A DNA stretch of 64,000 nt from CBDANO01 sp965197665 (lineage in GTDB: Bacteria > Chloroflexota > Dehalococcoidia > Lucifugimonadales > UBA3495), in the NCBI GenBank assembly GCA_965197665.1, contig CBDANO010000001.1:114610-178609 (forward strand), in the 5' to 3' direction. Position 1 is the first letter of the stretch. Each line of letters begins with the position of its first letter. Shown piece by piece: positions 49,053-57,612 of this stretch. Below the pieces are notes generated by a model. That model was not told where the DNA came from and ran no database searches. It saw only the letters and a list, made by a program, of their open reading frames with translations. A program made the translations under genes and the position numbers.

Positions 49053-51269
49053 CTAGGCGATGTCCTCGAGGCCGCCTCTCCACGCATCCGCCATTTCTGA
49101 GACGGGCAAGTCAATCTGCTGGCCCCAAGCGAACCTTTCGCCTCCGGTCCGGCCCAGCCTCAAGACGGGGACCCCGACCTCGGCGGCCATTTCCTCCAGG
49201 CGGCCCCACCGCTCTGGGGGAAGGGATGCAACGATTCGAGACTGGCCTTCCCCGAACAGGGCTGCGTCCCAGCGGCGGGGCAACTCGGTGTCCCCCTGAA
49301 ATCCGACGCCGCCCGAAATACAGCACTCGGCCAAGGCGACAGCCAGCCCTCCCTCGGCGCAGTCGTGGGCCGAAGCAGCTACCCCCTGATATATCAAGCG
49401 CCGACACAATTCCTGCACCCTGCGCTCCAGGGACAAATCGATGACGGGCCGGCCGGCTACTTTACCGTGAATCACTTGCAGGTATTCGCTTCCGGCAAGC
49501 TGGGACACTCGAGGGCGCAAAACATCCGCGCCTAACAGCGCCACGGCCAGTCCGGCATCGGGGAACGACGACCGGACGTGGCGCGCAGCGTTCTCCAGCA
49601 GGCCCAAGCCGCCCACCACCGGAGTGGGGTAAACGGCCTGCCCCCGGGACTCGTTGTAGAGGGATACGTTGCCGCTAACCACCGGTACTCCCAACACCCG
49701 GCATGCCCGCGCCATGCCCCGAATGCACCATTCCAGCTGGTAGTAAATCTCCGGCCTCTCCGGGTTGCCGAAATTGAGGCAGTCGGTCAGGGCTAAGGGT
49801 TCGGCCCCAACGCAAGACAAGTTGCGGCACACCTCAGCTACGGCGATTTGGCCTCCGCGGTAAGGGTCCAGGTAGCAATAGCGGCCGTTGCCGTCGATAC
49901 TCAACGCTATCGCCTTGGCGGTACCTTTGATCCTCAACACAGCGGCGTCGCTCCCGGGCCCCACCACGGTATTGGTTTGGACCTGATGGTCGTACTGCCT
50001 GTAGACGCTTTCTTTGCTGGCGATGTTTGGCGATGCCAAGAGCTTCAGCAGCGTCTCCCCCGGCCCGGGTCCCGACAATCCAAGCTCGGACAGCCTGATA
50101 CGCCAGCGCCGCTTCAACTCCGCGCCGGGAACGCCTTCAAGCCGGTACGCGGGCGCCCGGGTCAAATGCTTGATGGGCAATTGGGCAATGGACTTCTCGC
50201 CGTCAACCACCCGCGCTTCGGGCCGGGCCTTGACTTGCCCTATTCTCCGGCAAGAAATGTCCCACTTATCGAAAACTTTCTTGACCGGGTCGATCTCATC
50301 GGGAGACACGGCCAACAACATTCTTTCCTGGGACTCGGAGAGCATAACTTCATAGCCATCCATGCCCGATTCCCGTCGTTGTACCTTGGACACGTCCAGT
50401 TCCACGCCACGCCTCGCCCGGTGCGCCGACTCGACGGCCGCGCTGGTCAGACCGGCGGCCCCCAAGTCCTGAATAGCCCGCACGGCCCCGGTGTCCAAGG
50501 CTTCCAGGCAAGCCTCGATTAGCACCTTTTCCAAGAAGGGGTTGCCCACCTGCACGGTGGGCCGCAGTTCCTGCCCGCTCTCCAGTGTCCGGGACGCCAA
50601 GCCGGAAGCCCCGTGAATTCCGTCCCGGCCCGTGTCCGCACCCACCAGCAACAGCGCATTACCGGCCCGCCCCGCCGCCGCGGTAGCTATGCGCTCCTTG
50701 GGCACCAGGCCGACGCACATTGCGTTGACCAAGGGGTTCTGGGAGTACGATGGGTCGAAGTATATTTCGCCAGCCACGTCCGGAACGCCAATGCAGTTCC
50801 CATACCAGGAGATGCCGGCCACCACCCCTTGAAACAGGCGCATGTTCTGAGGGTCTTCCAGGGGTCCGAAACGGAGGGAGTTCAAAAGGGCTATGGGCCG
50901 GGCGCCCATCGCCAGAATGTCCCGCACGATGCCGCCGACTCCGGTAGCGGCGCCTTGGAAGGGTTCTACCGCCGAGGGATGGTTGTGAGACTCGACCTTG
51001 AAGACCACGGCAAGACCGGCACCGATGTCTACGGCGCCGGCGTTTTCGGCGCCGGGCTGGGACAGGACGCGCGGCGACCGGCTGGGTAGGACCCGCAGCA
51101 AGGGCTTGGAATGCTTGTAACCGCAGTGCTCGCTCCACAATGCCCCGAACATTCCCAACTCGACCGGGTTAGGCTCCCGGCCCAACAATTCCAAGATACG
51201 CTCGTATTCCTTTCGGCTGAGGGCGATTTCATCCAGGGCCTCTTGGGGAATACCGCTGCTTACGGGCAT
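49053..51269 (-). CDS. purL: Phosphoribosylformylglycinamidine synthase subunit PurL
   Basis: A 738-residue small-type PurL that forms FGAM from FGAR and ATP in purine synthesis, together with PurS and PurQ, which are not in the window. Seen: FGALWSEHCGYKHSKPLL, VVFKVESHNHPSAVEPFQGAATGVGGIVRDI, MGARPIALLNSLRFG, a repeated ATP-binding half with NRAYxLDP-like RYCYLDPYRGG and HDCAEGGLAVALAE. Its start overlaps the recF stop by 10 bases. Confidence 0.95.
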   Translation of the reverse strand: MPVSSGIPQEALDEIALSRKEYERILELLGREPNPVELGMFGALWSEHCGYKHSKPLLRVLPSRSPRVLSQPGAENAGAVDIGAGLAVVFKVESHNHPSAVEPFQGAATGVGGIVRDILAMGARPIALLNSLRFGPLEDPQNMRLFQGVVAGISWYGNCIGVPDVAGEIYFDPSYSQNPLVNAMCVGLVPKERIATAAAGRAGNALLLVGADTGRDGIHGASGLASRTLESGQELRPTVQVGNPFLEKVLIEACLEALDTGAVRAIQDLGAAGLTSAAVESAHRARRGVELDVSKVQRRESGMDGYEVMLSESQERMLLAVSPDEIDPVKKVFDKWDISCRRIGQVKARPEARVVDGEKSIAQLPIKHLTRAPAYRLEGVPGAELKRRWRIRLSELGLSGPGPGETLLKLLASPNIASKESVYRQYDHQVQTNTVVGPGSDAAVLRIKGTAKAIALSIDGNGRYCYLDPYRGGQIAVAEVCRNLSCVGAEPLALTDCLNFGNPERPEIYYQLEWCIRGMARACRVLGVPVVSGNVSLYNESRGQAVYPTPVVGGLGLLENAARHVRSSFPDAGLAVALLGADVLRPRVSQLAGSEYLQVIHGKVAGRPVIDLSLERRVQELCRRLIYQGVAASAHDCAEGGLAVALAECCISGGVGFQGDTELPRRWDAALFGEGQSRIVASLPPERWGRLEEMAAEVGVPVLRLGRTGGERFAWGQQIDLPVSEMADAWRGGLEDIA

Positions 51270-52441
51270 AGAGTCACTCTACCATCGGCAACCTGAAAAT
51301 ATTTGGCTTTCGACCCTAGAAATCCTTTCACTTGCTCCAAGTCGGTGGTCGTAATCAACGCCTGCTCATACGTCATCGCTTTTTCCAAGACGCGCCGCCG
51401 CCGGGAGCCGTCCATCTCCGAGAGCACGTCATCCAGCAACACTATCGGCCCCTCATCCCGCACCGAAGCCAGGTAAGAGGCTTCGCCCAACCGCAGCGCC
51501 AAGGCCAGAGTCCGCGCTTGCCCTCGAGAGGCGAACGTTCCCATGTCCAAGCCGTCGATCAAGAGGTCGAAATCATCGCGGTGGGGACCGACGCTGGTGC
51601 TGCCGGTAGCTCGTTCCCGCTGCAAAGCCGCGGCCAGGGACTCGCGGAACCGGTCCTCGGTGGCGGAGATGCTTTCGCCCAAGGGCACGCTGGGCCGGTA
51701 CTCCATGCGGAGATCGCCGTCGGACCCGGCAAGTTCCCCGTGGTGCCCGCCGCACCCGACGGCTAGCTCCCGCATTACTTCCCGGCGAGACCACGTTATC
51801 CAGGTCCCTTCTCGGACCAGCTCCTCATCCCAAAAGTCCAACTCGTCAGTCTCCGCCCGGTCCGCCTGAAGCATTCGCAGCAACCGGTTGCGTTGCTGCA
51901 CCACTCTCTGGTAGCGTTGGAGGCCTTTCAGATAGAGGCGGTCGGCCTGAGACATCAGGATATCCAGGAAGCGGCGCCGGTCGGATGGCGGGCCTTGCAC
52001 TAATCGAATGTCATCGGCGCAAAAGAGGACCGCATTCACCGTTCCTACCAACTCGGCGGCGGTCCGTCGGACCCGGCTGACCCGTATCTCCTTTCGCACC
52101 GGCCGCCCTGAGTAGCTCGCGTTGCGGGAAGGGGCCGGCTCTTCCGGGACGGGTGGGGCGGATTGATAGCCCACGAAGACTTGGAGCCGGTCTTTCTTTT
52201 GCTCGATGGTACCGCCCACCAGCCCCTCGCCGCCGTCGGCTGCGGCGCGGAGGTTGAGGACTTCCCGCTCGTTTTCGGCGCGGAAGGACCGGGCGATGGC
52301 CAGCAGGTAAATCGCCTCCAGCAAGGTGGTCTTACCCTGGGCGTTGGCCCCGAAGAACACTACCACGCCGGGGGGAAGGCTCAGGTCCAACTCGACCAGG
52401 TTTCGAAAATTGATGAGGCTAAGGTGAGAGAGGTAGGCCAA
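51260..52441 (-). CDS. recF: DNA replication and repair protein RecF
   Basis: A 393-residue SMC-like ATPase acting in recombinational gap repair (RecFOR). Seen: HLSLINFRNLVELDLSLPPGVVVFFGANAQGKTTLLEAIYLLA (Walker A), the middle RRRFLDILMSQ, a signature near FASRGQARTLALALRLGE and Walker B IVLLDDVLSEMDGSRR. The middle has a short insert (PPVPEEPAPSRNASYSGRP). Located far from dnaA/dnaN, which is less usual. Overlaps purL by 10 bases. Confidence 0.95.
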   Translation of the reverse strand: MAYLSHLSLINFRNLVELDLSLPPGVVVFFGANAQGKTTLLEAIYLLAIARSFRAENEREVLNLRAAADGGEGLVGGTIEQKKDRLQVFVGYQSAPPVPEEPAPSRNASYSGRPVRKEIRVSRVRRTAAELVGTVNAVLFCADDIRLVQGPPSDRRRFLDILMSQADRLYLKGLQRYQRVVQQRNRLLRMLQADRAETDELDFWDEELVREGTWITWSRREVMRELAVGCGGHHGELAGSDGDLRMEYRPSVPLGESISATEDRFRESLAAALQRERATGSTSVGPHRDDFDLLIDGLDMGTFASRGQARTLALALRLGEASYLASVRDEGPIVLLDDVLSEMDGSRRRRVLEKAMTYEQALITTTDLEQVKGFLGSKAKYFQVADGRVTLCP

Positions 52442-52458
52442 CCGCTCCTTCCCTAGCG

Positions 52459-53244
52459 TTACTCTTGCCCGCGTAAGGTCTGAATCTCATTCTCCAAGTC
52501 CCGGGCGGTGTGAACGTCGCCGTCGGACAGCCGGAAGCACCGGTCCAAGTAGAGTTGGGCCAGCTTAGAACCCCTCTGGGACGTGTCTTGGGCCACGGCG
52601 AGGAGACTTGGGACCTGAAACTCATCGGGCAGGTGCCGGGCCAGGGTGTTTATCTCCTCGGACGCCTCGCCCGCCGCCTCGGCGTCGTTCCCCTCGACCG
52701 CGAACCGCAGCTTGCCGAGTAACCGGGAAAGCTCCCCCAGCTTGTCCTTTTCACTCATCAAGCTGAACAGGACCTCGCTGACGTCATAGGACCGGTCGTC
52801 GGGAGGCCCCGGTTCGGCGGGCTGCGGCCCCGCCGCGGGTCCAAGCTCCATGGCCCCGACGCCGCCCAGGCCATCGGCATAGAGCTGAGAGTAAGCCTGC
52901 ACCGCCTCGGTGACCGCTTCCATCATCCTGGGCAGATCGAAGGAGAACATGCTGGACCCGAAGACTAGGTCGTCACCTCGCGCCCGGCTCAACCGCTCCA
53001 ATTCCTGGTAGCTCTCGACGGGTTCCGGGACCGGCGGCATAGCGAAGGCGGAAAAATCGTTTAGGGGAAGATTGCCCAAGTGAGACGCTAGAAATGGCGG
53101 CACGTACTTGGCGAGGTCCGCTTTGACCGGCAGCGCAACGACGTAGGTTGCATATACTTTGTCCGGCTCGGTGCTTACGCGGAAGTAAAGGAGCGCGTGA
53201 CCCCGCGGCTGCTGCGGATTTCCCAGATCGAAGGTCAGTTCCAT
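52459..53244 (-). CDS. Conserved-looking protein of unknown function upstream of recF
   Basis: A 261-residue soluble protein with no family I can name. The first half (LTFDLGNPQQPRGHALLYFRV, KVYATYVVALPVKADLAKYVPPFLASHL) looks like an alpha/beta domain; a Pro/Gly-rich linker near residue 135-150 separates it from a helical C-terminal half (VLFSLMSEKDKLGELSRLLGKLRFAV). The ATG at 53244 has AAGG 5 bases upstream. It is 17 bases before recF, so it should be in the same transcript with recF and purL. A TATAAT box (53283-53288, minus) lies 39 bases upstream. Confidence 0.72.
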   Translation of the reverse strand: MELTFDLGNPQQPRGHALLYFRVSTEPDKVYATYVVALPVKADLAKYVPPFLASHLGNLPLNDFSAFAMPPVPEPVESYQELERLSRARGDDLVFGSSMFSFDLPRMMEAVTEAVQAYSQLYADGLGGVGAMELGPAAGPQPAEPGPPDDRSYDVSEVLFSLMSEKDKLGELSRLLGKLRFAVEGNDAEAAGEASEEINTLARHLPDEFQVPSLLAVAQDTSQRGSKLAQLYLDRCFRLSDGDVHTARDLENEIQTLRGQE

Positions 53245-53431
53245 GTCAGCCTTCACGTAATCGCCTAGTCTTTACTCCAGTCATTATAGGCGATGCCTAC
53301 CGGGTAGGCTATAGTGAGCGTTAGGTGCGCATCGGCGCTTTTTGGCACAGCCACTCCACATTCGCTCCTTACAAGTCCCTTCGTGTATAGTAGAGGTATT
53401 CCGTGACCTGCGACGGGAGGGAACCGGGCCC

Positions 53432-53857
53432 GTGGCCGAGCCGCCGCTAAAGAAGTTCGACTACGACCAAATCGAGGTCGGCGAAGAGCTGGGTTCCTAT
53501 GAGTACCTACTCACGGAGGAGATGGCGGACGCCTTTCGACGGGCCGTGGACGACCCCGAAGCGTCCTTCCCCACCTTGGCCGTCAAGCATGACGCCACCG
53601 CTTTCGCCATGGTATATGAGGATACCGCCGGAAGCGTGAACGCCGGGAACCAAGTAGAGTTCTACAACCCGCCGGCACCCGGGAAGAAGATCACCGTCAC
53701 CGGGCGAGTTGCGGACAAGTATTTGCGGAGGGACAAGCCCTACTTGGTCATTGAAGCAACCGCCGTCGATGAAGACGGCCGGTTGTTGGAAAAACTTCGG
53801 ACCTACCAATTGAAAAGACCGGACGAGTTGGGAAAGAAATGGCAGTCCCCCGGCTAG
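53432..53857 (+). CDS. MaoC N-terminal/FAS1-like dehydratase protein
   Basis: A 141-residue hot-dog protein: FDYDQIEVGEELGSYEYLLTEEMADAFRRAV, FPTLAVKHDATAFAMVYED and GNQVEFYNPPAPGKKITVTGRV. Start GTG at 53432 with GGGAGG upstream; a frame reaching 53342 lacks a ribosome site. It overlaps the next MaoC gene by 19 bases, so the two probably form a heterodimeric (R)-hydratase/dehydratase. The usual D/H catalytic pair is not clear here, which fits a non-catalytic partner. Confidence 0.8.
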   Translation: MAEPPLKKFDYDQIEVGEELGSYEYLLTEEMADAFRRAVDDPEASFPTLAVKHDATAFAMVYEDTAGSVNAGNQVEFYNPPAPGKKITVTGRVADKYLRRDKPYLVIEATAVDEDGRLLEKLRTYQLKRPDELGKKWQSPG

Positions 53858-54261
53858 AAATCAACCAGCAAATACCCTCGGTTTCCAAGAAGGTGACTCA
53901 AGAGAGTATAGACCTGTTCGAATCGTGCGGAATCCTGGAGCGGCAGAATATTCACAACAATCAAGACCTGGCTAAACAGCGGCTGGGGTACGCTCATCCC
54001 ATCGCCTCAGGGAGGATGTCGGTTGCTTTCGCCGCCGAGAGTTTGAGAAGGTTCTTCGGCGCCGGCCCGTTCAACCACACCGGCACGGTGGACCTGAAGT
54101 TCCTGCGGCCGGTCAAAAACGGGGACACCATCACCGTATGCGGCTCGGTCATCCAGCAAGAAGGAGTCTTCGGCGGAACACTGGTAACGGTGGAGGTCTA
54201 TTGCCAGAACCAGGACGGCGACAAGACCGCAATAGGGAACGGGACGGCCATCATCCCTTAA
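53839..54261 (+). CDS. MaoC-family dehydratase
   Basis: A 140-residue hot-dog protein: SIDLFESCGILERQNIHNN, YAHPIASGRMSVAFAAESLRRFFG and NHTGTVDLKFLRPVKNGDTITVCG. The HPIASGRM segment is the region where MaoC-type hydratases carry substrate and catalytic contacts. It likely acts with the preceding subunit on an enoyl-CoA or related thioester; the substrate is unknown. Confidence 0.82.
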   Translation: MAVPRLEINQQIPSVSKKVTQESIDLFESCGILERQNIHNNQDLAKQRLGYAHPIASGRMSVAFAAESLRRFFGAGPFNHTGTVDLKFLRPVKNGDTITVCGSVIQQEGVFGGTLVTVEVYCQNQDGDKTAIGNGTAIIP

Positions 54262-54634
54262 CGCCGGCCCCGCCGCAGATCTGATGTATTCCGCGTACCG
54301 AGACCGTCCGCTCCCGATGCCGCCGGAACGGCGTCCGCAAACCCATAACCGCCAAAAATCGAAAGGCCGGGAGTAGTCGCTCTCCCGGCTAGATCGGCAA
54401 CCGTTCGGATTTCGTGGGATCATGGCTGGAACTGCGGCAGGGGCGGTTTAGCTTTGGACAAAGCCACCTCTTGGCGCATTCCCGGACCTTCGGCTCATCC
54501 AACGCGATAGGGGTTAGCCTTGACAGTCGCGGCTCGCCCGTCTTACGATTCGTATTGACCGGCCAGTGGCGCGGCTTCCCAAGGGATGGGCAGCCGAGGC
54601 GTCCTAGCCACCCCCAAAGTAAGGGCGGTAACCC
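54262..54634. other. Intergenic region before the tRNA gene
   Basis: About 370 bases between the MaoC pair and tRNA-Ala. A hairpin GCCGGGAG...CTCCCGGC (54366-54373 with 54382-54389) may end the MaoC transcript. No gene is supported; the tRNA promoter could not be placed. Confidence 0.35.
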
Positions 54635-54710
54635 GGGGATATAGCTCAATTGGGAGAGCGCGGCGTTCGCAATGCCGAGGTTGGGGGTTCGACTCCCCCT
54701 ATCTCCACCA
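54635..54710 (+). tRNA. tRNA-Ala (anticodon CGC)
   Basis: A full cloverleaf of 76 nt with encoded CCA. Acceptor GGGGATA pairs with TATCTCC and includes the G3-U70 pair that marks alanine tRNAs. The anticodon stem CGGCG/TGCCG encloses TTCGCAA, so the anticodon is CGC, reading GCG. T-stem GGGGG/CCCCC with loop TTCGACT. The integrase gene starts 155 bases downstream, so this tRNA is the likely integration target. Confidence 0.96.
54688..54710 (+). other. Putative attachment site at the tRNA-Ala 3' end
   Basis: P4-type integrases usually cross over in the 3' half of a tRNA gene and rebuild it. The integrase immediately downstream points to this segment as the left junction. I saw no second copy between 54711 and 64000, so the right junction lies outside the window or has been lost. 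Confidence 0.45.
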
Positions 54711-54785
54711 TATCAACTCCTCTTGCCGTCCCATGCCGTCTCAACCCCCCCCCTGGTTCGTAGCTGAACTAATGGCACTGAGGCC

Positions 54786-54814
54786 TTGAACACTCCCGCG
54801 AACTCCCGTAAAAT
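54786..54814 (+). promoter_or_regulatory. Integrase promoter
   Basis: TTGAAC (54786-54791), a 17-base spacer and TAAAAT (54809-54814), about 50 bases before the integrase ATG. The nested palindrome that follows overlaps the expected transcription start. Confidence 0.7.
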
Positions 54815-54854
54815 ACCACTGCATCCCACACATTGTGTGGGAAATAATGTGGTA
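54814..54854 (+). promoter_or_regulatory. Nested palindromic operator under the integrase promoter
   Basis: An inner perfect palindrome TCCCACACA-T-TGTGTGGGA (54824-54842) is enclosed by TACCAC (54814-54819) and its complement GTGGTA (54849-54854). It covers the expected start of the int transcript, ideal for repression by a dimeric regulator. It could also be an integrase arm or core site. Confidence 0.6.
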
Positions 54855-54865
54855 CGGAAGGGAGC

Positions 54866-56686
54866 ATGGGCAAGCTCACCGCAATCTCGGCAAAGAACCT
54901 GAGCAAACCCGGCAGGCACGGCGACGGCGACGGCCTCTACCTGAACGTCGCCCCTTCGGGCAGCAAATCTTGGGTCCAGCGAATCGTAATCGGTGGCAGG
55001 CGCCGTGACCTGGGGCTGGGGCCTTATCCCGCGGTCAGCCTTGCCGTAGCCCGGACCATCGCCCAAACCAATCGCTCCGCCGTCGCCGAAGGCCGGGACC
55101 CTGCAGCGGAGAAGCGGGAGGCGCGGGAGGCCGGCCGCAAGCCTGCCTCGTCCATCCCCACCTTCGCCGAAGCCGCCGCTCGCGTGATCGAGCTGCGCCG
55201 CCCCACCTGGAGCAACCCGAAACACGCATACCAGTGGCAATCGACGCTCCAGATCTACGCTTTCCCGCTGGTCGGGCGCAAGGCGGTTGACGCCATTACC
55301 GCCGCCGATGTCCTGGAGGCGCTGACGCCCGTCTGGACCAGCAAGCCGGAAACCGCCAGCCGGGTCCGCCAGCGAATGGAGACCGTCATGGACTGGGCGG
55401 TCGCCCAGGGCTACCGGCTGGACAACCCGGCGGGGCGCTCCCTCCTCAAGGTCCTGCCCAAGACGCAGCGGCTGAAAGAACACCATCAGGCATTGCCCTA
55501 CGCCCGGGTGCCGGGAGCGGTGCGGCAGGTAAGGGAGTCCACCGCCGGCAGTTCGACCAAGCTGGCCTTTGAGTTTCTTGTACTGACCGCCGGGCGCTCC
55601 GGGGAGGTGCGGGCGGCCCATTGGACCGAGGTTGATTGGGATTCGGCAACCTGGGAGATACCCGCATCCCGGATGAAAGCGCGGCGTCCCCACCGGGTGC
55701 CGCTGTCCGGCAGGGCTATGGAGATACTGGGCCAAGCATTGGAGCTAACCGACGGCCAGGGGTTGATATTCCCCGCCGCGCGCAGCGGCAAGCCGGCCTC
55801 CGAGATGGTGTTCACCGCCCTGCTGCGGCGGCTGGAAATCCCCGCCGTACCCCATGGATTCCGCTCCAGCTTTCGGGACTGGGTGATTGAACAGACGCCG
55901 ACGCCGTGGGCGGTGGCCGAGGCAGCCCTGGCCCACAACGTGGGCAATTCCACGGAGGCGGCTTACATGCGGAGCGACCTGTTCGACCAGAGGCGGGCGC
56001 TGATGGACGCTTGGTCGGCCTTCGTTACCGGCGGGACCGATACAGAGGGGGAAATGGCTGAACAGTCCCCGGACATCAGCAACATCACTGAAGCACCGTA
56101 CATGGTGAGAAACCTATTCGACCAAAGTCTGGAACTGACGGAGGCTCGGGCGGCTTACGATGCTGGTTGGACCGACAGGACGGAGGGGAAAACGCTTGAA
56201 CAGGCCCGAGACGTTTATCTTCTCGACACATTGAACGGCAACATTCCGGGCATGCCGAAATATTCTGACTTGCCGTCCCATTGGAGGGACACTCCGGAAG
56301 AATCGTCCTACGCGAGCTACTCAGGATTTACCGACAGGTTGACGTTTCTGGCCATATACATCGACATGGCCAAGAAAGAGCGGTGGGCCTGGGAGGGGCT
56401 GCGCAGCCTTCATCGCGAATTGTTAGAAAACAACGAACTTATCCCTGACCTCCTGACTTGGTGGGTCCACCACGAATTCGCCAAAGACAATCCTCCCTCG
56501 ACGCGAGGCCGGCCAGAAGAGTTCGACCGAGACTTGCGAGTTTCAGCGGTTTTCACGTTTCTGCAGTCTCACGGTTGGCCTCGTATGGAAGCGATAGACC
56601 ATATCGCATGCCTAATGCACTACGAATCGGAAACCATCCGGTCCATCATTCGCAAGCAGGAACAACGCCTCCGACCAGCGCGGTAA
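54866..56686 (+). CDS. int: P4-type tyrosine integrase with duplicated tyrosine segment and C-terminal extension
   Basis: A 606-residue site-specific recombinase. Residues 1-85 are the DUF4102 arm-binding domain (GLYLNVAPSGSKSWVQRI). About 100-200 is the SAM-like core-binding domain. The catalytic domain has R244 (TAGRSGEVR), HGFR (H330, R333), H357 and Y367 (TEAAYMRSDLFDQ). After the normal end at about residue 395 the same motif reappears in diverged form (ITEAPYMVRNLFDQ, Y412), followed by about 165 residues without a recognised family. Typical relatives end near 400 residues. The gene starts with GGAAGGGAG before ATG and lies next to tRNA-Ala. Confidence 0.93.
   Translation: MGKLTAISAKNLSKPGRHGDGDGLYLNVAPSGSKSWVQRIVIGGRRRDLGLGPYPAVSLAVARTIAQTNRSAVAEGRDPAAEKREAREAGRKPASSIPTFAEAAARVIELRRPTWSNPKHAYQWQSTLQIYAFPLVGRKAVDAITAADVLEALTPVWTSKPETASRVRQRMETVMDWAVAQGYRLDNPAGRSLLKVLPKTQRLKEHHQALPYARVPGAVRQVRESTAGSSTKLAFEFLVLTAGRSGEVRAAHWTEVDWDSATWEIPASRMKARRPHRVPLSGRAMEILGQALELTDGQGLIFPAARSGKPASEMVFTALLRRLEIPAVPHGFRSSFRDWVIEQTPTPWAVAEAALAHNVGNSTEAAYMRSDLFDQRRALMDAWSAFVTGGTDTEGEMAEQSPDISNITEAPYMVRNLFDQSLELTEARAAYDAGWTDRTEGKTLEQARDVYLLDTLNGNIPGMPKYSDLPSHWRDTPEESSYASYSGFTDRLTFLAIYIDMAKKERWAWEGLRSLHRELLENNELIPDLLTWWVHHEFAKDNPPSTRGRPEEFDRDLRVSAVFTFLQSHGWPRMEAIDHIACLMHYESETIRSIIRKQEQRLRPAR
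55949..56050 (+). repeat. Integrase tyrosine segment, copy 1
   Basis: Residues 362-395 of the integrase, containing the catalytic Y367. Copy 2 begins 135 bases later. Shared residues include TEA-YM, LFDQ, and TD-TEG at the end. Confidence 0.7.
56084..56188 (+). repeat. Integrase tyrosine segment, copy 2 (diverged)
   Basis: Residues 407-441, similar to copy 1 over the whole length in the same frame: TEAPYM, LFDQ, an LTEARAAY helix and TDRTEG. The DNA also matches in long blocks, so it is a tandem duplication and not chance. Confidence 0.65.
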
Positions 56687-56773
56687 CAATTCGGGCTATT
56701 TATTCACCCTGACAACCCCCAAGCCCAGGTGTACCGTCAATTCAAGTAGAGCCTTGATTTGAGGGGTACGCCC

Positions 56774-56983
56774 ATGGGTACTGCAACCACCGACCGCCTC
56801 CTGCGCCTTGCCGAAGTACGGACCCGTACTGCGCTGGGGCGCAGCACTATTTACCGCAAGATGCGCGATGGGTCTTTCCCCGAGCCGCTGAAAATCGGAG
56901 ACCGGGCCGTCCGCTGGCGAGAGTCCGAGATCGAGGCCTGGCTGGCTGCCCGCCCCAGGGCTACCGGCGACGCGCGCCCTTGA
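56774..56983 (+). CDS. AlpA-family helix-turn-helix regulator
   Basis: A 69-residue AlpA-like protein: RLLRLAEVRTRTALGRSTIYRKMRDGSFPEPLKIGDRAVRWRESEIEAWLAARP. This is the winged HTH typical of prophage and P4-like elements, where AlpA controls integrase or excision. ATG at 56774; a TTG at 56759 would add five residues. It follows the integrase by 88 bases, a common order, and could bind the palindrome at 54814-54854. Confidence 0.88.
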   Translation: MGTATTDRLLRLAEVRTRTALGRSTIYRKMRDGSFPEPLKIGDRAVRWRESEIEAWLAARPRATGDARP

Positions 56984-57612
56984 CAGACTTGTCAGCCCGC
57001 GGTGAACCGTCGCGTGGGTCTCGCCCTGGATGCCTGCCAATTCCGCTCAGTCGATGAATGGCATCCGCCTCCGGTCGGGAGCTCGGGTTTTCCCCCGGTT
57101 GCCCCTGAAGGTAAAGGGCGGAGCTGAAGTGGACCACGTGGAGCCACTGGCCAGAGTAGATATCCAAGCCGGTTGTGAAGTGGGAAGGCCACACCCACGG
57201 CCGCGGCAGCGGACAGGGCGGGGAAGGGAGGTTTCCGGTGGGGGGAATCGGCCAAATTTGAATAGAAAGTGTTGCAGAATTTACCAGCAGTTGGCCAGTT
57301 TTTCGTGGCTGGTGGACCACTTTGAACCACTTTTCGTGCGTCCAATGGCCGTCGGCATTTCAGCTGGGGCCGACGATGTCCGAGCCGCCGTCGCGGTAGT
57401 TCCCACTCTCCCTGGCGAGGCGAAGGACGGCAAGGTCCGGGCTCCAAGCGTTACAGCCACCCGGGCAAGTGGCGACGCAGGTCCGCTGCGCCGGGACCCG
57501 GAAATGCGACGGCGTGTTCCTGCCTTGCTCGGTGAATACGGCCACACCCCACCGGTCGATTGTCAAACTAAAGGTTGGTGATTCGTGAATCAATTAGATC
57601 CGGGGAGTTGAC
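56984..57612. other. Element gap without a supported gene
   Basis: About 630 bases. The open frames on both strands have no recognisable protein character. The 9-bp near-palindrome GTGGACCAC occurs twice (57129-57137 and 57312-57320), and TTTTCGTG also occurs twice around 57300-57338. These might be replication or protein-binding sites, or the end of a decayed insertion sequence. Confidence 0.35.

Noticed and set aside
48822..49100. 92-codon plus-strand frame near the restriction-enzyme remnant
   Set aside because: The minus strand here matches BglII-type sequence, while the plus frame has no recognisable features.
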